Source: Stenotrophomonas sp. SAU14A_NAIMI4_5
GTDB taxonomy: Bacteria > Pseudomonadota > Gammaproteobacteria > Xanthomonadales > Xanthomonadaceae
Direction of reading: 5' to 3'
Length of the DNA: 64,000 nucleotides
NCBI RefSeq assembly: GCF_003086795.1
Contig: NZ_CP026003.1
Coordinates: forward strand, 2,654,579-2,718,578
Shown piece by piece: positions 1 to 8,778 of this stretch; position 1 is the first letter of the stretch; the number at the start of each line of letters is the position of its first letter. Under the pieces are notes generated by a model. That model ran no database searches. It saw only the letters and a program-made list of their open reading frames with translations, and was not told the origin of the DNA. A program made the translations under genes and the position numbers.

Positions 1-217
1 TGTCGTGAATGACGCATCACGGATCGCCCTCGTGAGGGCGATGTGTGGCGCTGTCCCTGTCGCAGTGACGCTGTATTCCATGCGTCAAGGCTAGCCAGGC
101 TGTCGTTTTCAGCCTTGATTGCGATCAAGCCGCAATGCTTGATCTCAGTCACTGTTCAGAAGTGATGCCGCGCCGCCGACTGCGCAGGCCTGAAGCGCTG
201 CACTGTCGCAGAATGCA
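1..217. other. Intergenic left edge, no gene recognised
   Basis: No convincing coding frame or RNA gene is visible here. The only clear structure is a perfect 9-bp inverted repeat with a 2-nt loop at 23-42 (ATCGCCCTC / GAGGGCGAT). It has no T-run, so it is a REP-like hairpin or operator rather than an obvious terminator. The neighbouring gene to the left lies outside the window. Confidence 0.5.
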
Positions 218-247
218 ACAGGCCCGCATGTCGCCATGCGGGCCTGT
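218..247 (-). terminator. Terminator-like hairpin after dsbG-like gene
   Basis: A perfect 13-bp stem (ACAGGCCCGCATG) with a 4-nt loop lies 27 bp beyond the stop of the minus-strand DsbG-like gene. On the minus strand it is followed by TTGCATTCT, a weak T-rich tail. Position and stem strength suggest a transcription terminator. Confidence 0.6.
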
Positions 248-274
248 GTCGTTGATGACGGAGCGAAGCCGACG

Positions 275-1114
275 TCAGCGCGGGCCAAGCACCTTCAGCA
301 GGTCATCGCCCTGCGGCAGGCCGGCGCGTCGCTCGACGTTGCCGTGTTCATCCTGGAACAGGATGCCCGGCGTGCCCTGGAAGCCCATCTCGACCATCAG
401 TACCTGGTTGGCGTCGAGCTTGCCGGCGACCTCGCGGCTGATGCCCGGCAGCGGCTTGATGCCACCGCGGTCGAACTGGTGCTCGTTCTCCATCAGGGCC
501 GCACTGGGATCACGTGCGGACAGGATCGCCGCCGCCTTGGCCGGGCTGTCCTCACGGATCACGCCCACCATGATGTGACGCAGCTGCACCTTGCCTGCAT
601 CAACCCAGGGACGCGCTGCCTCCCAGAACTTGTGGCAATACGGGCAATTTGCGTCACTGAAGGTGTAGACCACGCGGGGGGCGTCGGCCTTGCCGTCACG
701 GACCCAGGCACTGGATTCAAGCTTGGACCACATCTTCGCCGACATCGGCGCGGCCACGAGCTTTTCCACGGCCTCGGCCGCCACGTCGTTGCCTTCGGCA
801 TCGAACAGGCTGCCCACCAGCACGTGCTTGCCATCGGCAGTGACGTAGGCGGCAGCCGGCTGCTGGCCGCCCACCACGCCAGCAAAGCCGCGCAGGCCAC
901 CCGGCGCATCGAATTCGGACACCACTTCGAAGCCATGCTTCTCGATGCCCTTCAGCACGGCAGGAACGTTGCCCTTGCCGGCGGCCGGGGCCGCAGCAGC
1001 AGTGCTGGCAGGCGCCTTGCCGGGCGGGGTCTGGGCCTGGCTGCAGGCGGTCATCGCCAGCAGCACAGGCAGGATCAGGACCGCAGGCGCGGTGCGCAGG
1101 GAAATCGACAGCAT
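275..1114 (-). CDS. dsbG: DsbG/DsbC-like thiol:disulfide interchange protein
   Basis: The 279-aa protein begins with a hydrophobic export signal ending near MTACSQA, which also resembles a lipobox, so it is probably periplasmic or membrane anchored. A CPYC redox motif lies in the context SDANCPYCHKFWE, followed by a thioredoxin fold with a cis-Pro region (QGTPGILF). This matches DsbC/DsbG disulfide isomerases that repair or reduce oxidised periplasmic cysteines. The start has a GGAG ribosome site 6 nt upstream. It is followed upstream on the same strand by a TlpA-like membrane thioredoxin 30 bp away, so the two probably form a redox operon. DsbG rather than DsbC is an inference from overall sequence. 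Confidence 0.88.
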   Translation of the reverse strand: MLSISLRTAPAVLILPVLLAMTACSQAQTPPGKAPASTAAAAPAAGKGNVPAVLKGIEKHGFEVVSEFDAPGGLRGFAGVVGGQQPAAAYVTADGKHVLVGSLFDAEGNDVAAEAVEKLVAAPMSAKMWSKLESSAWVRDGKADAPRVVYTFSDANCPYCHKFWEAARPWVDAGKVQLRHIMVGVIREDSPAKAAAILSARDPSAALMENEHQFDRGGIKPLPGISREVAGKLDANQVLMVEMGFQGTPGILFQDEHGNVERRAGLPQGDDLLKVLGPR

Positions 1115-1144
1115 GGGAACTCCGAAAGAAAATGCCCGCGCAGG

Positions 1145-1948
1145 CTACCGCAGCCCGCGCAGTTTGTGTTCAAGACCGGCCTGGGTCAGTTCACCCAGAT
1201 GCAGTTCCTGCAGCCGCCCCTGCGCATCGAAGAACAGGGTGGAGGGATAGGCGCGCACGCCCAGCGCGGTCGATGCAGCGGCAGGTTCGTCCAGCAGTAC
1301 GTTGCGCAGTACAAGCCGTTCCGCGTCCAGGAACTGTTGGACCTCCGCCTGCTGTTCGCCCTGGTTGAGGAAGACGAACTGCAGCTCGGGGTGCGCCTGC
1401 TGCGCTTTGGCCAGAACCGGCATTTCGCGCCGGCACGGGCCACACCAGCTCGCCCAGAGATTGAGCACCAGCGGCGTGCCGTGGAACTGGGCCAGATCCA
1501 GTGGCTGGCCCTGCAGGTCGACCACCTGCACCGCTGGCAGCGGCAATGTGTTGGCCTGCCACTGGGCAAGGCCGTAGCTGCCTGCGCCCCACAGCAGTAC
1601 GCCTGCCAGGGCGCTGCACAGCACCGGTACACGCAGCGAAGGATGACGCCGCAGGCTCCAGACGCCCCAGCCCAGTGCCGCAGCCACCACCACGGCCACA
1701 TGATAGCCGCCATCGGCAATCTGCAACATGCTCCAGGGCGCGTCACGATAGAAGGCGAAGTTGGCGGCAATAAACGACACGCGGCCGCAGAGCAGGCCCA
1801 CCAGCAGCATGTCCAGCACCCGGCCCGCGCCCGAGGGGCGAGGTGTCACGGGTTCGCGCGACGGCCAGAGCCGCGCGAGGCCCATCGCCAGCAGCAGACA
1901 GATCAGGATCACCACTACCGGCATCGGCACCGGCCCCACACTCGCCAT
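1145..1948 (-). CDS. TlpA-family membrane thioredoxin
   Basis: The 267-aa protein has about four hydrophobic segments in its first 130 residues, then a C-terminal TlpA/ResA-type thioredoxin domain with WCGPC in LWASWCGPCRREMP and a cis-Pro loop (RAYPSTLFF). The N-terminal part resembles the membrane region found fused to TlpA domains in Xanthomonadaceae, sometimes annotated as prolipoprotein diacylglyceryl transferase-like. It probably passes reducing power to periplasmic partners. The neighbouring DsbG-like protein 30 bp downstream on the same strand is a plausible partner. Confidence 0.85.
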   Translation of the reverse strand: MASVGPVPMPVVVILICLLLAMGLARLWPSREPVTPRPSGAGRVLDMLLVGLLCGRVSFIAANFAFYRDAPWSMLQIADGGYHVAVVVAAALGWGVWSLRRHPSLRVPVLCSALAGVLLWGAGSYGLAQWQANTLPLPAVQVVDLQGQPLDLAQFHGTPLVLNLWASWCGPCRREMPVLAKAQQAHPELQFVFLNQGEQQAEVQQFLDAERLVLRNVLLDEPAAASTALGVRAYPSTLFFDAQGRLQELHLGELTQAGLEHKLRGLR

Positions 1949-2032
1949 TACATCACCTGCACCACATTCCAGAATCCTGCATGGTCGGAACGCCGCGCCC
2001 GCGTTGCAAGCGCGGCGTCCTTCCTGGGGTTG

Positions 2033-3121
2033 TCAGGCCGCGTCCAGCCGCGAGTCCGCAACCGGTACCACCGGCACGGCCCGCGATGCCATCGCTGCCG
2101 GTGCCGGTGCCGGCAACGCGCGCTCACGCCGCTTGCAGTTCACGTGCCGCCGGTAATTGGCCGGCGTCATGCCGACGATGCGCAGGAACAGGCGACGGAA
2201 CGCGCTCTGGTCCGCATAGCCCACGCCCCAGGCTACTTCGTCGATGCTGGCGCCCTGCTGCAGCAGGGTCTGCGCCTTGGCCACGCGCAGCCGCTGGCAG
2301 TACTCGATGGGGCGCAGCCCGGTGGCTTTCAGGAAGCGCCGCTGCAGCGTCCGCGGCTCAAGACCGGAGACCTCGCAGATGGCCGGCAGCGTCGCCCCGC
2401 GTGCAGACGTGGTGTGCAGCCAGCGCTGGGCCTTGAGCACATCACGATCGCCGTGGGCGAAGTTGGCACTGAACCGCTCCAGGTCCTGCTGCACGCCCGC
2501 CGGTACGACGATGCCCAGCTGCTGTGCGACCGCGCTGGCCACGCCCTGCCCGTGCAGGCGATACAGCAGGCGCAGGCCCAGGTAACGCCATGCCTGCGGA
2601 CCGGCCACGGTGAGCAGGTCGCCGTCATCCACCAGCGCTCGTTCGCTTGGGGCCCAGCTGGCGGCCTGACCCTGCAGGCCCGGATGGCGCCGCAGATCGG
2701 GGCCCGACACGGTGCGCCCGGCCAGCAGGCCCGCCCGTGCCAGCACACCGACGCCGTCGGCTGCCGCGGCCAACAGGCTGCCACCGTCGTAATGCGCACG
2801 CAGCCAGTCCAGCAGGACTTCCTCGGCGCGCACCGAGACCACCGGACTGACCTGGCCCGGCAGGGCAATCACGGCAGGAATCGCCGCATCCAGCATTTCC
2901 GCACCAGCGATGCGGTTCACACCACGGTTGCTGGCCGGCACGATCCAGCGGGTGACCAGCACGCGGGCACTGGGGCGCCGCTGCTGCTGGGCCAGGCGAT
3001 TGGCCACGTGGGCCATTTCAGCCAATACCGAAGCTGCAGATGGATCTCCCCCCGGATACTCCACCACGGCAACCTCGACGAAACCGTCGTTGTTCAGTCC
3101 CTCCACGCTCCCCTCCTCCAT
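2033..3121 (-). CDS. GlxA-family transcriptional regulator (DJ-1/PfpI + AraC HTH)
   Basis: The 362-aa protein has an N-terminal DJ-1/PfpI-like domain (about residues 14-190) without an obvious catalytic cysteine nucleophile. A C-terminal AraC double helix-turn-helix follows (about 225-325, with GVGYADQSAFRRLF and the PANYR ending typical of AraC proteins). Such GlxA proteins regulate catabolic or stress genes; the target here is unknown. The ATG at 3121 is kept, but a GTG at 3106 directly follows a strong purine-rich GGAGGAGGGGAG and could be the true start. It is transcribed away from the merR-copper ATPase operon. Confidence 0.85.
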   Translation of the reverse strand: MEEGSVEGLNNDGFVEVAVVEYPGGDPSAASVLAEMAHVANRLAQQQRRPSARVLVTRWIVPASNRGVNRIAGAEMLDAAIPAVIALPGQVSPVVSVRAEEVLLDWLRAHYDGGSLLAAAADGVGVLARAGLLAGRTVSGPDLRRHPGLQGQAASWAPSERALVDDGDLLTVAGPQAWRYLGLRLLYRLHGQGVASAVAQQLGIVVPAGVQQDLERFSANFAHGDRDVLKAQRWLHTTSARGATLPAICEVSGLEPRTLQRRFLKATGLRPIEYCQRLRVAKAQTLLQQGASIDEVAWGVGYADQSAFRRLFLRIVGMTPANYRRHVNCKRRERALPAPAPAAMASRAVPVVPVADSRLDAA

Positions 3122-3230
3122 TCGTTCAGGCCGTCGAGCGGCCGGTTCAGGCGAAGGGTAGGAAGTGCCGCAACGGCAGGGCTATGAAGAAAGTTGCAAA
3201 GTGCGCTGAATGGGGGAAACCCACAAACCC

Positions 3231-3262
3231 TTGACTCTTGACCAGACTCCAGGGTTGACAAT
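3231..3262 (+). promoter_or_regulatory. MerR-type promoter/operator of the metal-resistance operon
   Basis: TTGACT (3231-3236) and GACAAT (3257-3262) are separated by 20 bp, the over-long spacing that MerR regulators correct by twisting DNA. Inside the spacer is an imperfect dyad, ACTCTTG (3234-3240) against CCAGGGT (3249-3255). The sequence resembles the ZntR/PbrR/CadR operator style (TTGACTCT...AGGGT) more than the classical CueR site. It lies 25 bp upstream of the merR start. Confidence 0.7.
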
Positions 3263-3286
3263 GGCGACATCCACCAGGAGTGCGCC

Positions 3287-3685
3287 ATGAATATTGGACA
3301 GCTGGCCCGCGAGGCCGGGGTGCCGATCGACACCGTCCGCTACTACGAACGCCAGCAGCTGCTGCCCACCGCGGCACGCTCGGCCGGCGGCTACCGCATC
3401 TTCGGCGAGCAGGACCTGCGCCGGCTGCGGTTCATCCGCCGGGCCAAGGGGCTGGGTTTCAGCCTGGAGGAAATCGCCGAGCTGCTGGCACTGAGCGACC
3501 GCCACCAGCAGGACATGGCCAGCGTGCGCGATACGGCACAGGCGCGCCTGCTCGACATCGAGCAGCGCATGGCCGAACTGCAGCGCATGCATGCCGCACT
3601 GGCACAGCTGGTGGACGCCTGCCCCGGCCATGGTGCGCTGGAACAGTGCCCCATCCTCGCCGCACTGACCGAGGACAATGCATGA
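3287..3685 (+). CDS. MerR-family heavy-metal-responsive regulator
   Basis: The 132-aa protein is a normal-length MerR activator: winged HTH at residues 1-70 ([20 protein letters not shown]), dimerisation helix at about 75-110, and a C-terminal metal loop with Cys112 and Cys121 (C-x8-C). The residue at position 79, at the start of the dimerisation helix, is Ser. Monovalent Cu/Ag sensors such as CueR carry Ser near here, while Zn/Cd/Pb sensors carry Cys. It has a good AGGAG site. Its stop overlaps the ATPase start (ATGA), so the two are translationally coupled and it probably autoregulates the operon. Confidence 0.9.
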   Translation: MNIGQLAREAGVPIDTVRYYERQQLLPTAARSAGGYRIFGEQDLRRLRFIRRAKGLGFSLEEIAELLALSDRHQQDMASVRDTAQARLLDIEQRMAELQRMHAALAQLVDACPGHGALEQCPILAALTEDNA

Positions 3686-6252
3686 ACACCGGACATTCCC
3701 ATCACGGCCACGGCCCGTCGCCCACTGCAGGCGGCTGCTGTGGCCGCGCGAAGAACGCGCCAGCCACGGTGAAGGATCCGGTCTGCGGCATGGACGTGGA
3801 CCCGGCCCGCAGCCCCCACCACGCGGAACACGCTGGAAAGCAGTGGCACTTCTGCTCGGCACGCTGCCGCGAGCGCTTCATCGCCACGCCCAGCGCCTTC
3901 GATGGCAGCACGCCGAAGGCCACCGGCAGCTGCTGCGGCGGGCACAAGCCAGCGGCCGGCACCGCCACGGTGAAGGACCTGGTCTGCGGCATGGACGTCG
4001 ACCCGGCCAGCACCGCGCACCACACCCATCACCAGGGCCAGGACTACCACTTCTGCAGTGGCGGCTGCCGGCAGAAATTCATCGCCGATCCGCAGCGTTA
4101 CCTCGACCCCTCGTCCTACGTCGCCCCCGAGGTGCCCGCGGGCACGCTCTACACCTGCCCGATGGACCCGGAAATCGTGCAGGAAGGCCCCGGCACCTGC
4201 CCGATCTGCGGCATGGCGCTGGAACCGATGATGCCCAGCCTGGACGACGGCGAGAATCCGGAACTGACCGACTTCCGCCGCCGCTTCTGGGTGTCGCTGC
4301 CGCTGAGCGTGGCGACCATGGCGCTGGCGATGCTGGCGATGACGCCGCTGCTGCATGCTTTGTCGCCGACGCTGCGGGTGTGGATCGAGGGCGCGCTGGC
4401 CACGCCGGTGGTGTTGTGGGCAGGCTGGCCGTTCCTCGAGCGCTGGGCGCAGTCGATCCGCAACCGCAGCCCCAACATGTGGACGCTGATCGGCACCGGC
4501 GTCATTGCCGCCTACGGCTACAGCGTGGTGGCCACGGTCGCACCGGGCGTGTTCCCGCCCTCGTTCCAGCAGCACGGCCACGTCGGCGTGTACTTCGAAG
4601 CGGCGGCGGTGATCATCTCGCTCACCCTGCTCGGCCAGTTGATGGAGCTGCGTGCGCGGGCCAAGACTTCGGCAGCGATCAAGGCCCTGCTGGGCCTGGC
4701 ACCGAAGACCGCGCGGCGCATCGACGCCGATGGCAGCGAGCATGACGTCGAACTGGCGCGGGTGAAGGCCGGCGACCGCCTGCGGGTGCGCCCCGGCGAG
4801 AAAGTGCCGGTGGACGGCCGCGTGCTGGAGGGCCGTTCCTCATTGGACGAATCGATGCTGACCGGCGAACCGGTACCGGTGACCAAGCAGGCGGGCGACA
4901 GCGTGATCGGCGCGACCCTGAATGGTTCCGGCGCACTGGTGATCGAAGCCGAGCGCGTGGGCGATGACAGCATGCTGGCGCAGATCGTGCAGCTGGTGGC
5001 GCAGGCGCAGCGTTCGCGCGCACCGATGCAGCGCATGGCCGACAAGGTGGCGTACTGGTTCGTGCTGGCGGTGCTGGCCGTGGCCGCGCTGGCGCTGTTC
5101 GGCTGGGGCCTGTTCGGACCGGAGCCGTCATGGACGCATGGCGTGCTGAGCGCGGTGGCGGTACTGATCATCGCCTGCCCCTGTGCGCTCGGGTTGGCCA
5201 CGCCGATGTCGATCATGGTGGCCACTGGCCGCGCCGCGCAGCATGGCGTGCTGTTCCGCGATGCCGAAGCCATCGAAGCACTCGGCAAGGTCGATACGCT
5301 GGTGATCGACAAGACCGGCACGCTCACCGAGGGCCGCCCGGCATTCGATGCCGTGCATGCCTCCGCGGGATTCGAAGACACCCAGGTGCTGCAGTGGGCG
5401 GCCAGCCTCGACCAGGGCAGCGAACATCCGCTGGCCGATGCCATCGTTGCCGAAGCGCGCACGCGCGGCCTGCCGCTGCTGGCGGTGGAGGATTTCGATT
5501 CGATCACCGGCCTGGGCGTGCGTGGCCGCGTCGACGGCCGCGCGATGTGGCTGGGCAATACCGCGCTGATGGCCGGGCAATCGGTACAGGTGGCCGCCGT
5601 GCAGGAACAGGCCGATGCGCTGCGCCGTCGTGGTGCCAGCGTGATGTACTTGGCGGTGGACGGGCAGCTTGCCGGTCTGTTGTCCGTGGCCGATCCAATC
5701 AAGTCGACCACCGCCGAGGCCATCGCCGCGCTGCACCGCGATGGGCTGCGCATCATCATGGCCACCGGTGATGGCCTGCTGACCGCGCAGGCCGTGGCGT
5801 CCACCCTCGGCCTGGACGAGGTACACGGCGAGAGTCGTCCCGCCGACAAGGCCGCACTGGTTCAGCAGCTGCAGGCACAAGGGCGCGTGGTGGCGATGGC
5901 CGGTGATGGCATCAACGATGCACCGGCTCTGGCCAGCGCCAACGTCGGCATCGCCATGGGCACCGGCACTGACGTGGCGATGTCCAGCGCACAGGTCACG
6001 CTGGTGAAGGGTGATCTGCGCGGCATCCTGCGTGCGCGCCAGTTGTCGCGTGCAGCCGTGCGCAACATGCGGCAGAACCTCGGCTTCGCCTTCCTCTACA
6101 ACGGGCTGGGCATTCCGGTCGCGGCCGGCGTGCTGGTGCCATGGGGCATTTCGTTGTCGCCGATGCTCGCTGCGGTGGCGATGAGCCTCAGTTCGGTATC
6201 GGTCATCAGCAACGCGTTGCGCCTGCGCGCGCAGCGTCTGCCTGGCGGCTGA
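3682..6252 (+). CDS. Copper-type P1B ATPase with two YHS domains and a heavy-metal-binding domain
   Basis: The 856-aa inner-membrane pump starts at the ATG overlapping the merR stop. A His/Cys-rich leader is followed by two YHS-like domains ([11 protein letters not shown] at about 33 and [11 protein letters not shown] at about 97). Next comes a HMBD-type module ([20 protein letters not shown], about 155-174) and the ATPase core. The core has the CPC metal motif ([12 protein letters not shown]), phosphorylation DKTGTLT, a TGE-type actuator loop and [10 protein letters not shown]. The distal helices contain YN and MSLSS, matching the Cu(I) subgroup (M-x-x-SS). Likely role: exporting Cu(I)/Ag(I) to the periplasm. 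No classical N-terminal HMA domain is seen. Confidence 0.92.
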   Translation: MNTGHSHHGHGPSPTAGGCCGRAKNAPATVKDPVCGMDVDPARSPHHAEHAGKQWHFCSARCRERFIATPSAFDGSTPKATGSCCGGHKPAAGTATVKDLVCGMDVDPASTAHHTHHQGQDYHFCSGGCRQKFIADPQRYLDPSSYVAPEVPAGTLYTCPMDPEIVQEGPGTCPICGMALEPMMPSLDDGENPELTDFRRRFWVSLPLSVATMALAMLAMTPLLHALSPTLRVWIEGALATPVVLWAGWPFLERWAQSIRNRSPNMWTLIGTGVIAAYGYSVVATVAPGVFPPSFQQHGHVGVYFEAAAVIISLTLLGQLMELRARAKTSAAIKALLGLAPKTARRIDADGSEHDVELARVKAGDRLRVRPGEKVPVDGRVLEGRSSLDESMLTGEPVPVTKQAGDSVIGATLNGSGALVIEAERVGDDSMLAQIVQLVAQAQRSRAPMQRMADKVAYWFVLAVLAVAALALFGWGLFGPEPSWTHGVLSAVAVLIIACPCALGLATPMSIMVATGRAAQHGVLFRDAEAIEALGKVDTLVIDKTGTLTEGRPAFDAVHASAGFEDTQVLQWAASLDQGSEHPLADAIVAEARTRGLPLLAVEDFDSITGLGVRGRVDGRAMWLGNTALMAGQSVQVAAVQEQADALRRRGASVMYLAVDGQLAGLLSVADPIKSTTAEAIAALHRDGLRIIMATGDGLLTAQAVASTLGLDEVHGESRPADKAALVQQLQAQGRVVAMAGDGINDAPALASANVGIAMGTGTDVAMSSAQVTLVKGDLRGILRARQLSRAAVRNMRQNLGFAFLYNGLGIPVAAGVLVPWGISLSPMLAAVAMSLSSVSVISNALRLRAQRLPGG

Positions 6253-6294
6253 CATCGACTTCGCAACGGACGTGAAGAAAAGTGCAACAAACGC

Positions 6295-6323
6295 TTGCCA
6301 ACCCCCGGGGGCACAGCTATTAT
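6295..6323 (+). promoter_or_regulatory. Sigma-70 promoter of the first tRNA pair
   Basis: TTGCCA (6295-6300) and TATTAT (6318-6323) are separated by exactly 17 bp, and the tRNA-Ala begins 19 bp after the -10 box. This is a strong sigma-70-like promoter for tRNA-Ala 1 and tRNA-Glu 1. Confidence 0.75.
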
Positions 6324-6341
6324 TTCGCTCCTCAGCGACGT

Positions 6342-6417
6342 GGGGCCATAGCTCAGCTGGGAGAGCGCCTGCATGGCATGCAGGAGGTCAGCGGTTCGAT
6401 CCCGCTTGGCTCCACCA
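6342..6417 (+). tRNA. tRNA-Ala(GGC), copy 1
   Basis: A 76-nt cloverleaf with encoded CCA. Acceptor GGGGCCA pairs with TGGCTCC (one G-U). The anticodon loop ATGGCAT gives anticodon GGC, reading GCC/GCU. The T-arm contains GGTTCGATC. It is identical to copies 2 and 3. Confidence 0.95.
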
Positions 6418-6472
6418 ATCTTTCGGCATTAGGCCGTCGGAAGAGTCGCAAAAGAACATTGATGAGATCTGC

Positions 6473-6548
6473 GTCCCCATCGTCTAGAGGCCTAGGACAT
6501 CACCCTTTCACGGTGGCGACCGGGGTTCGAATCCCCGTGGGGACGCCA
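6473..6548 (+). tRNA. tRNA-Glu(TTC), copy 1
   Basis: A 76-nt tRNA with acceptor GTCCCCA/TGGGGAC, anticodon loop CTTTCAC (TTC, reading GAA/GAG), T-arm GGTTCGAAT and encoded CCA. It lies 55 bp after tRNA-Ala copy 1 and is followed by a terminator. Confidence 0.95.
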
Positions 6549-6567
6549 ACTCATCACGAACAACGAG

Positions 6568-6594
6568 GACCCGGCCGATAACCGGGTCTTTTTT
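6568..6594 (+). terminator. Rho-independent terminator after first tRNA pair
   Basis: A 7-bp stem GACCCGG/CCGGGTC with a 7-nt loop is followed directly by six T residues. It separates the first Ala-Glu pair from the second and third pairs. Confidence 0.85.
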
Positions 6595-6686
6595 GTTCAC
6601 CGCCTACCGGCGTTCAGGTTGTGGCGTTGCGGTTCCCCTGCCCTCGTGGCCCTGGTGAACCACAACGAAGAAAGCGAAAAAAAAGC

Positions 6687-6715
6687 TTCCACAAAGGTGA
6701 ATACGTTGGTAAGAT
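6687..6715 (+). promoter_or_regulatory. Probable promoter of tRNA pairs 2 and 3
   Basis: TTCCAC (6687-6692) and TAAGAT (6710-6715) are spaced by 17 bp, 18 bp before tRNA-Ala copy 2. An A-rich stretch upstream could act as an UP element. No comparable promoter or terminator is seen between pairs 2 and 3, so they are probably co-transcribed. Confidence 0.6.
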
Positions 6716-6732
6716 AGGCGGCTCGGTAACAC

Positions 6733-6808
6733 GGGGCCATAGCTCAGCTGGGAGAGCGCCTGCATGGCATGCAGGAGGTCAGCGGTTCGATCCCGCTTGG
6801 CTCCACCA
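6733..6808 (+). tRNA. tRNA-Ala(GGC), copy 2
   Basis: Identical to copy 1 across all 76 nt including CCA; anticodon GGC. Confidence 0.95.
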
Positions 6809-6857
6809 CTTTCGACATTAGGCCGTCGAAGGTTCTACAACTTGAAGTTTTTCGTGC

Positions 6858-6933
6858 GTCCCCATCGTCTAGAGGCCTAGGACATCACCCTTTCACGGTG
6901 GCGACCGGGGTTCGAATCCCCGTGGGGACGCCA
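6858..6933 (+). tRNA. tRNA-Glu(TTC), copy 2
   Basis: Identical to copy 1 across all 76 nt including CCA; anticodon TTC. The spacer before it is almost the same as the spacer between pair 3, showing tandem duplication. Confidence 0.95.
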
Positions 6934-6980
6934 GTTTCAAAACGGACCCTGCTCCCATGCGGGACAATCCGGAGTTTCAT

Positions 6981-7056
6981 GGGGCCATAGCTCAGCTGGG
7001 AGAGCGCCTGCATGGCATGCAGGAGGTCAGCGGTTCGATCCCGCTTGGCTCCACCA
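6981..7056 (+). tRNA. tRNA-Ala(GGC), copy 3
   Basis: Identical to copies 1 and 2; anticodon GGC; starts 248 bp after copy 2. Confidence 0.95.
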
Positions 7057-7102
7057 CTTCGACATTAGGCCGTCGAAGATCTACAACTTGAAGTTTTCGT
7101 GC

Positions 7103-7178
7103 GTCCCCATCGTCTAGAGGCCTAGGACATCACCCTTTCACGGTGGCGACCGGGGTTCGAATCCCCGTGGGGACGCCA
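7103..7178 (+). tRNA. tRNA-Glu(TTC), copy 3
   Basis: Identical to copies 1 and 2; anticodon TTC. It is the last gene of the array and is followed by a strong terminator. Confidence 0.95.
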
Positions 7179-7189
7179 ATTCTTGAAGA

Positions 7190-7216
7190 CCCCGGCCTCG
7201 GCCGGGGTTTTTCTTT
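7190..7216 (+). terminator. Terminator of the tRNA array
   Basis: Stem CCCCGGC/GCCGGGG with a CTCG loop is followed by TTTTTCTTT. A textbook intrinsic terminator 11 bp after tRNA-Glu copy 3. Confidence 0.9.
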
Positions 7217-7237
7217 GCCTGTTGTCCGGGTCGCCCT

Positions 7238-7293
7238 ATCCACGCATGGCGTGGATCTACCAGGATCAAAGTAGATCCACGCCATGCGTGGAT
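7238..7293. repeat. Paired GTAG-type (SMAG-like) hairpin repeat
   Basis: Two head-to-head units, each a palindrome around ATCCACGCATGGCGTGGAT with the GTAG/CTAC signature, separated by 10 bp. The same sequence recurs at 63519-63577 and at the right window edge. It lies between the tRNA terminator and a convergent acetyltransferase gene. Confidence 0.85.
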
Positions 7294-7313
7294 GAATGCC
7301 TGATGCCACAGAC

Positions 7314-7730
7314 TCAGAACCGCCGATACATCCCGATCGAGGCCGGCGCCGTCGGTGCAAACCCGAACTGCGCATACAGGCGGTGTGCCTCACCATCGGC
7401 CAGCAGGCTCACATAGGCCGAAGGCGGCAGCGTTACCTGCATCCAGGCGTCCAGCCGCCGCATCACCTCCTTGCCCAGGCCCTGCCCCTGCAACCGGGGC
7501 ACGACGGCGATATCGCACACCTGCAGGTGGCAGCCACCATCGCCGACAATCCGGCCCATCGCCACCAGTTCGCTGCCCTGGTACGCACAGACCCCGAACA
7601 GGGTATTGGGCAGCGCGCGGCTGGCGGCCTCGTGCGTCTTGGCACTGAGCCCAGCCAGCAGACGCAGCTGGCAGTAATCCTCAACGGTCGGCACGCCATC
7701 GCGGAACTGGCAGGTGGTTGGATCGTTCAT
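7314..7730 (-). CDS. GNAT-family N-acetyltransferase
   Basis: The 138-aa protein is a single GNAT domain. The acetyl-CoA loop is visible as VVPRLQGQGLGKEVM (Q/R-x-x-G-x-G/A) at about residues 78-92, and the C-terminal LYAQFGFAP is typical of the fold. The substrate cannot be told from sequence. It has a good ribosome site (GGAGATGACGC before ATG). It is divergent from the SRAP gene. Confidence 0.85.
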   Translation of the reverse strand: MNDPTTCQFRDGVPTVEDYCQLRLLAGLSAKTHEAASRALPNTLFGVCAYQGSELVAMGRIVGDGGCHLQVCDIAVVPRLQGQGLGKEVMRRLDAWMQVTLPPSAYVSLLADGEAHRLYAQFGFAPTAPASIGMYRRF

Positions 7731-7806
7731 GCGTCATCTCCAAGTGGTCAGGCTATCCTGCCGCAGTCACGTCGCAGCCGCTGCGACCTTCGCCCACAGA
7801 ACGCCC

Positions 7807-8763
7807 ATGTGCTATTCCGCCCTGATCCGCGCCGACTACGCCAAGCTCGTCCGAGAGTACGGCGCCGTGCTGTCGCTGGAAGAATTCGCCGAACTGTATG
7901 CGCACGATCCGGGCAAGAAGCGGCCGAAGACACCCAAGGCCATGGACGATGGTTTTGCTGGCGCGCGCACCGAGCAGGGCCGCGACATCGTGGCGAAGAT
8001 CCAGCAATGGCATGCCGAGGAGCAGCAGACGCTGCAGGCCGAGCTGCTGAAGCAGGGCGAGCGGCGCGACATCGCCAACGCCACCCTGGCCACGCGGCCG
8101 ACGCAGAAGGCGCGCAACGACCTGCGCGTGGCCAGCAACCGCATCGAGCGTGCACAGGCCCGCCTGGACGATCTGCATCGTGTGCAGCTGCTGCCGCGCG
8201 ACAACCGCATCTTCCCCGGCACCTACGCACCGGTGATGGTCAGCGAGAACGGGCAGCGGGTCATCAAGCCGATGCGCTACCAATGCCGCCTGCCGGACAA
8301 GCCCGCACGCAACGACGTGCTGTACCCGGGCACCTACAACGCGCGCCGCGACAGCCTGGAAGGCTACTGGCGCGGCGCCTTCGGCCTGCGCCACGGCGTA
8401 GTGGTGGTCAGCGCGTTCTACGAGCATGTGCCGCGCCATGCCATCGCCGGTCGCAGCCTGGGTGCCGATGAAAAGGAACAGGACGTGGTCCTGGAATTCC
8501 GCCCCGATCCACCGCGCGACCTGCTGCTGGCCTGCCTGTGGGCCGAATGGGAAGGACCGGAGGGGCGCCTGCTGTCCTTCGCCGCGATCACCGACGCACC
8601 ACCGGCCGACGTGGCCGCCGCCGGCCATGACCGCGGCGTGGTACCGATCCGTCGCGAACACCTGGACGCCTGGCTCAATCCCGATCCGGACCAGCTGGCC
8701 ACGCAGTACGCCATCCTCGATGACCGCGAGGATCTGCGTTACGTCTACGAAGAAGCGGCCTGA
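7807..8763 (+). CDS. SRAP (SOS response-associated peptidase) family, HMCES/YedK-like
   Basis: The 318-aa protein starts MCYSAL, so Met removal exposes Cys2, the residue that SRAP proteins use to crosslink to abasic sites in single-stranded DNA. The other active-site residues fit: Asn178 in YNARRDS, Glu206 in AFYEHV and His274 in GHDRGVVPI. Compared with YedK (about 220 aa) it carries a helical, charged insertion around residues 40-130. The ATG at 7807 is chosen because Cys2 must follow the initiator Met; the ribosome site is weak. A second, catalytically degenerate SRAP gene lies at 38311-39054. Confidence 0.9.
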   Translation: MCYSALIRADYAKLVREYGAVLSLEEFAELYAHDPGKKRPKTPKAMDDGFAGARTEQGRDIVAKIQQWHAEEQQTLQAELLKQGERRDIANATLATRPTQKARNDLRVASNRIERAQARLDDLHRVQLLPRDNRIFPGTYAPVMVSENGQRVIKPMRYQCRLPDKPARNDVLYPGTYNARRDSLEGYWRGAFGLRHGVVVVSAFYEHVPRHAIAGRSLGADEKEQDVVLEFRPDPPRDLLLACLWAEWEGPEGRLLSFAAITDAPPADVAAAGHDRGVVPIRREHLDAWLNPDPDQLATQYAILDDREDLRYVYEEAA

Positions 8764-8778
8764 GCCGGAAAACTGCGC

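Noticed and set aside
236..3187. Very long open frame on the plus strand (about 980 codons)
   Set aside because: It runs antisense through the DsbG-like, TlpA-like and GlxA-like genes and has Arg/His/Gln-rich composition typical of antisense frames in GC-rich DNA.
6272..7416. Several short open frames across the tRNA array
   Set aside because: They repeat the tRNA sequence in translated form and have no independent coding evidence.
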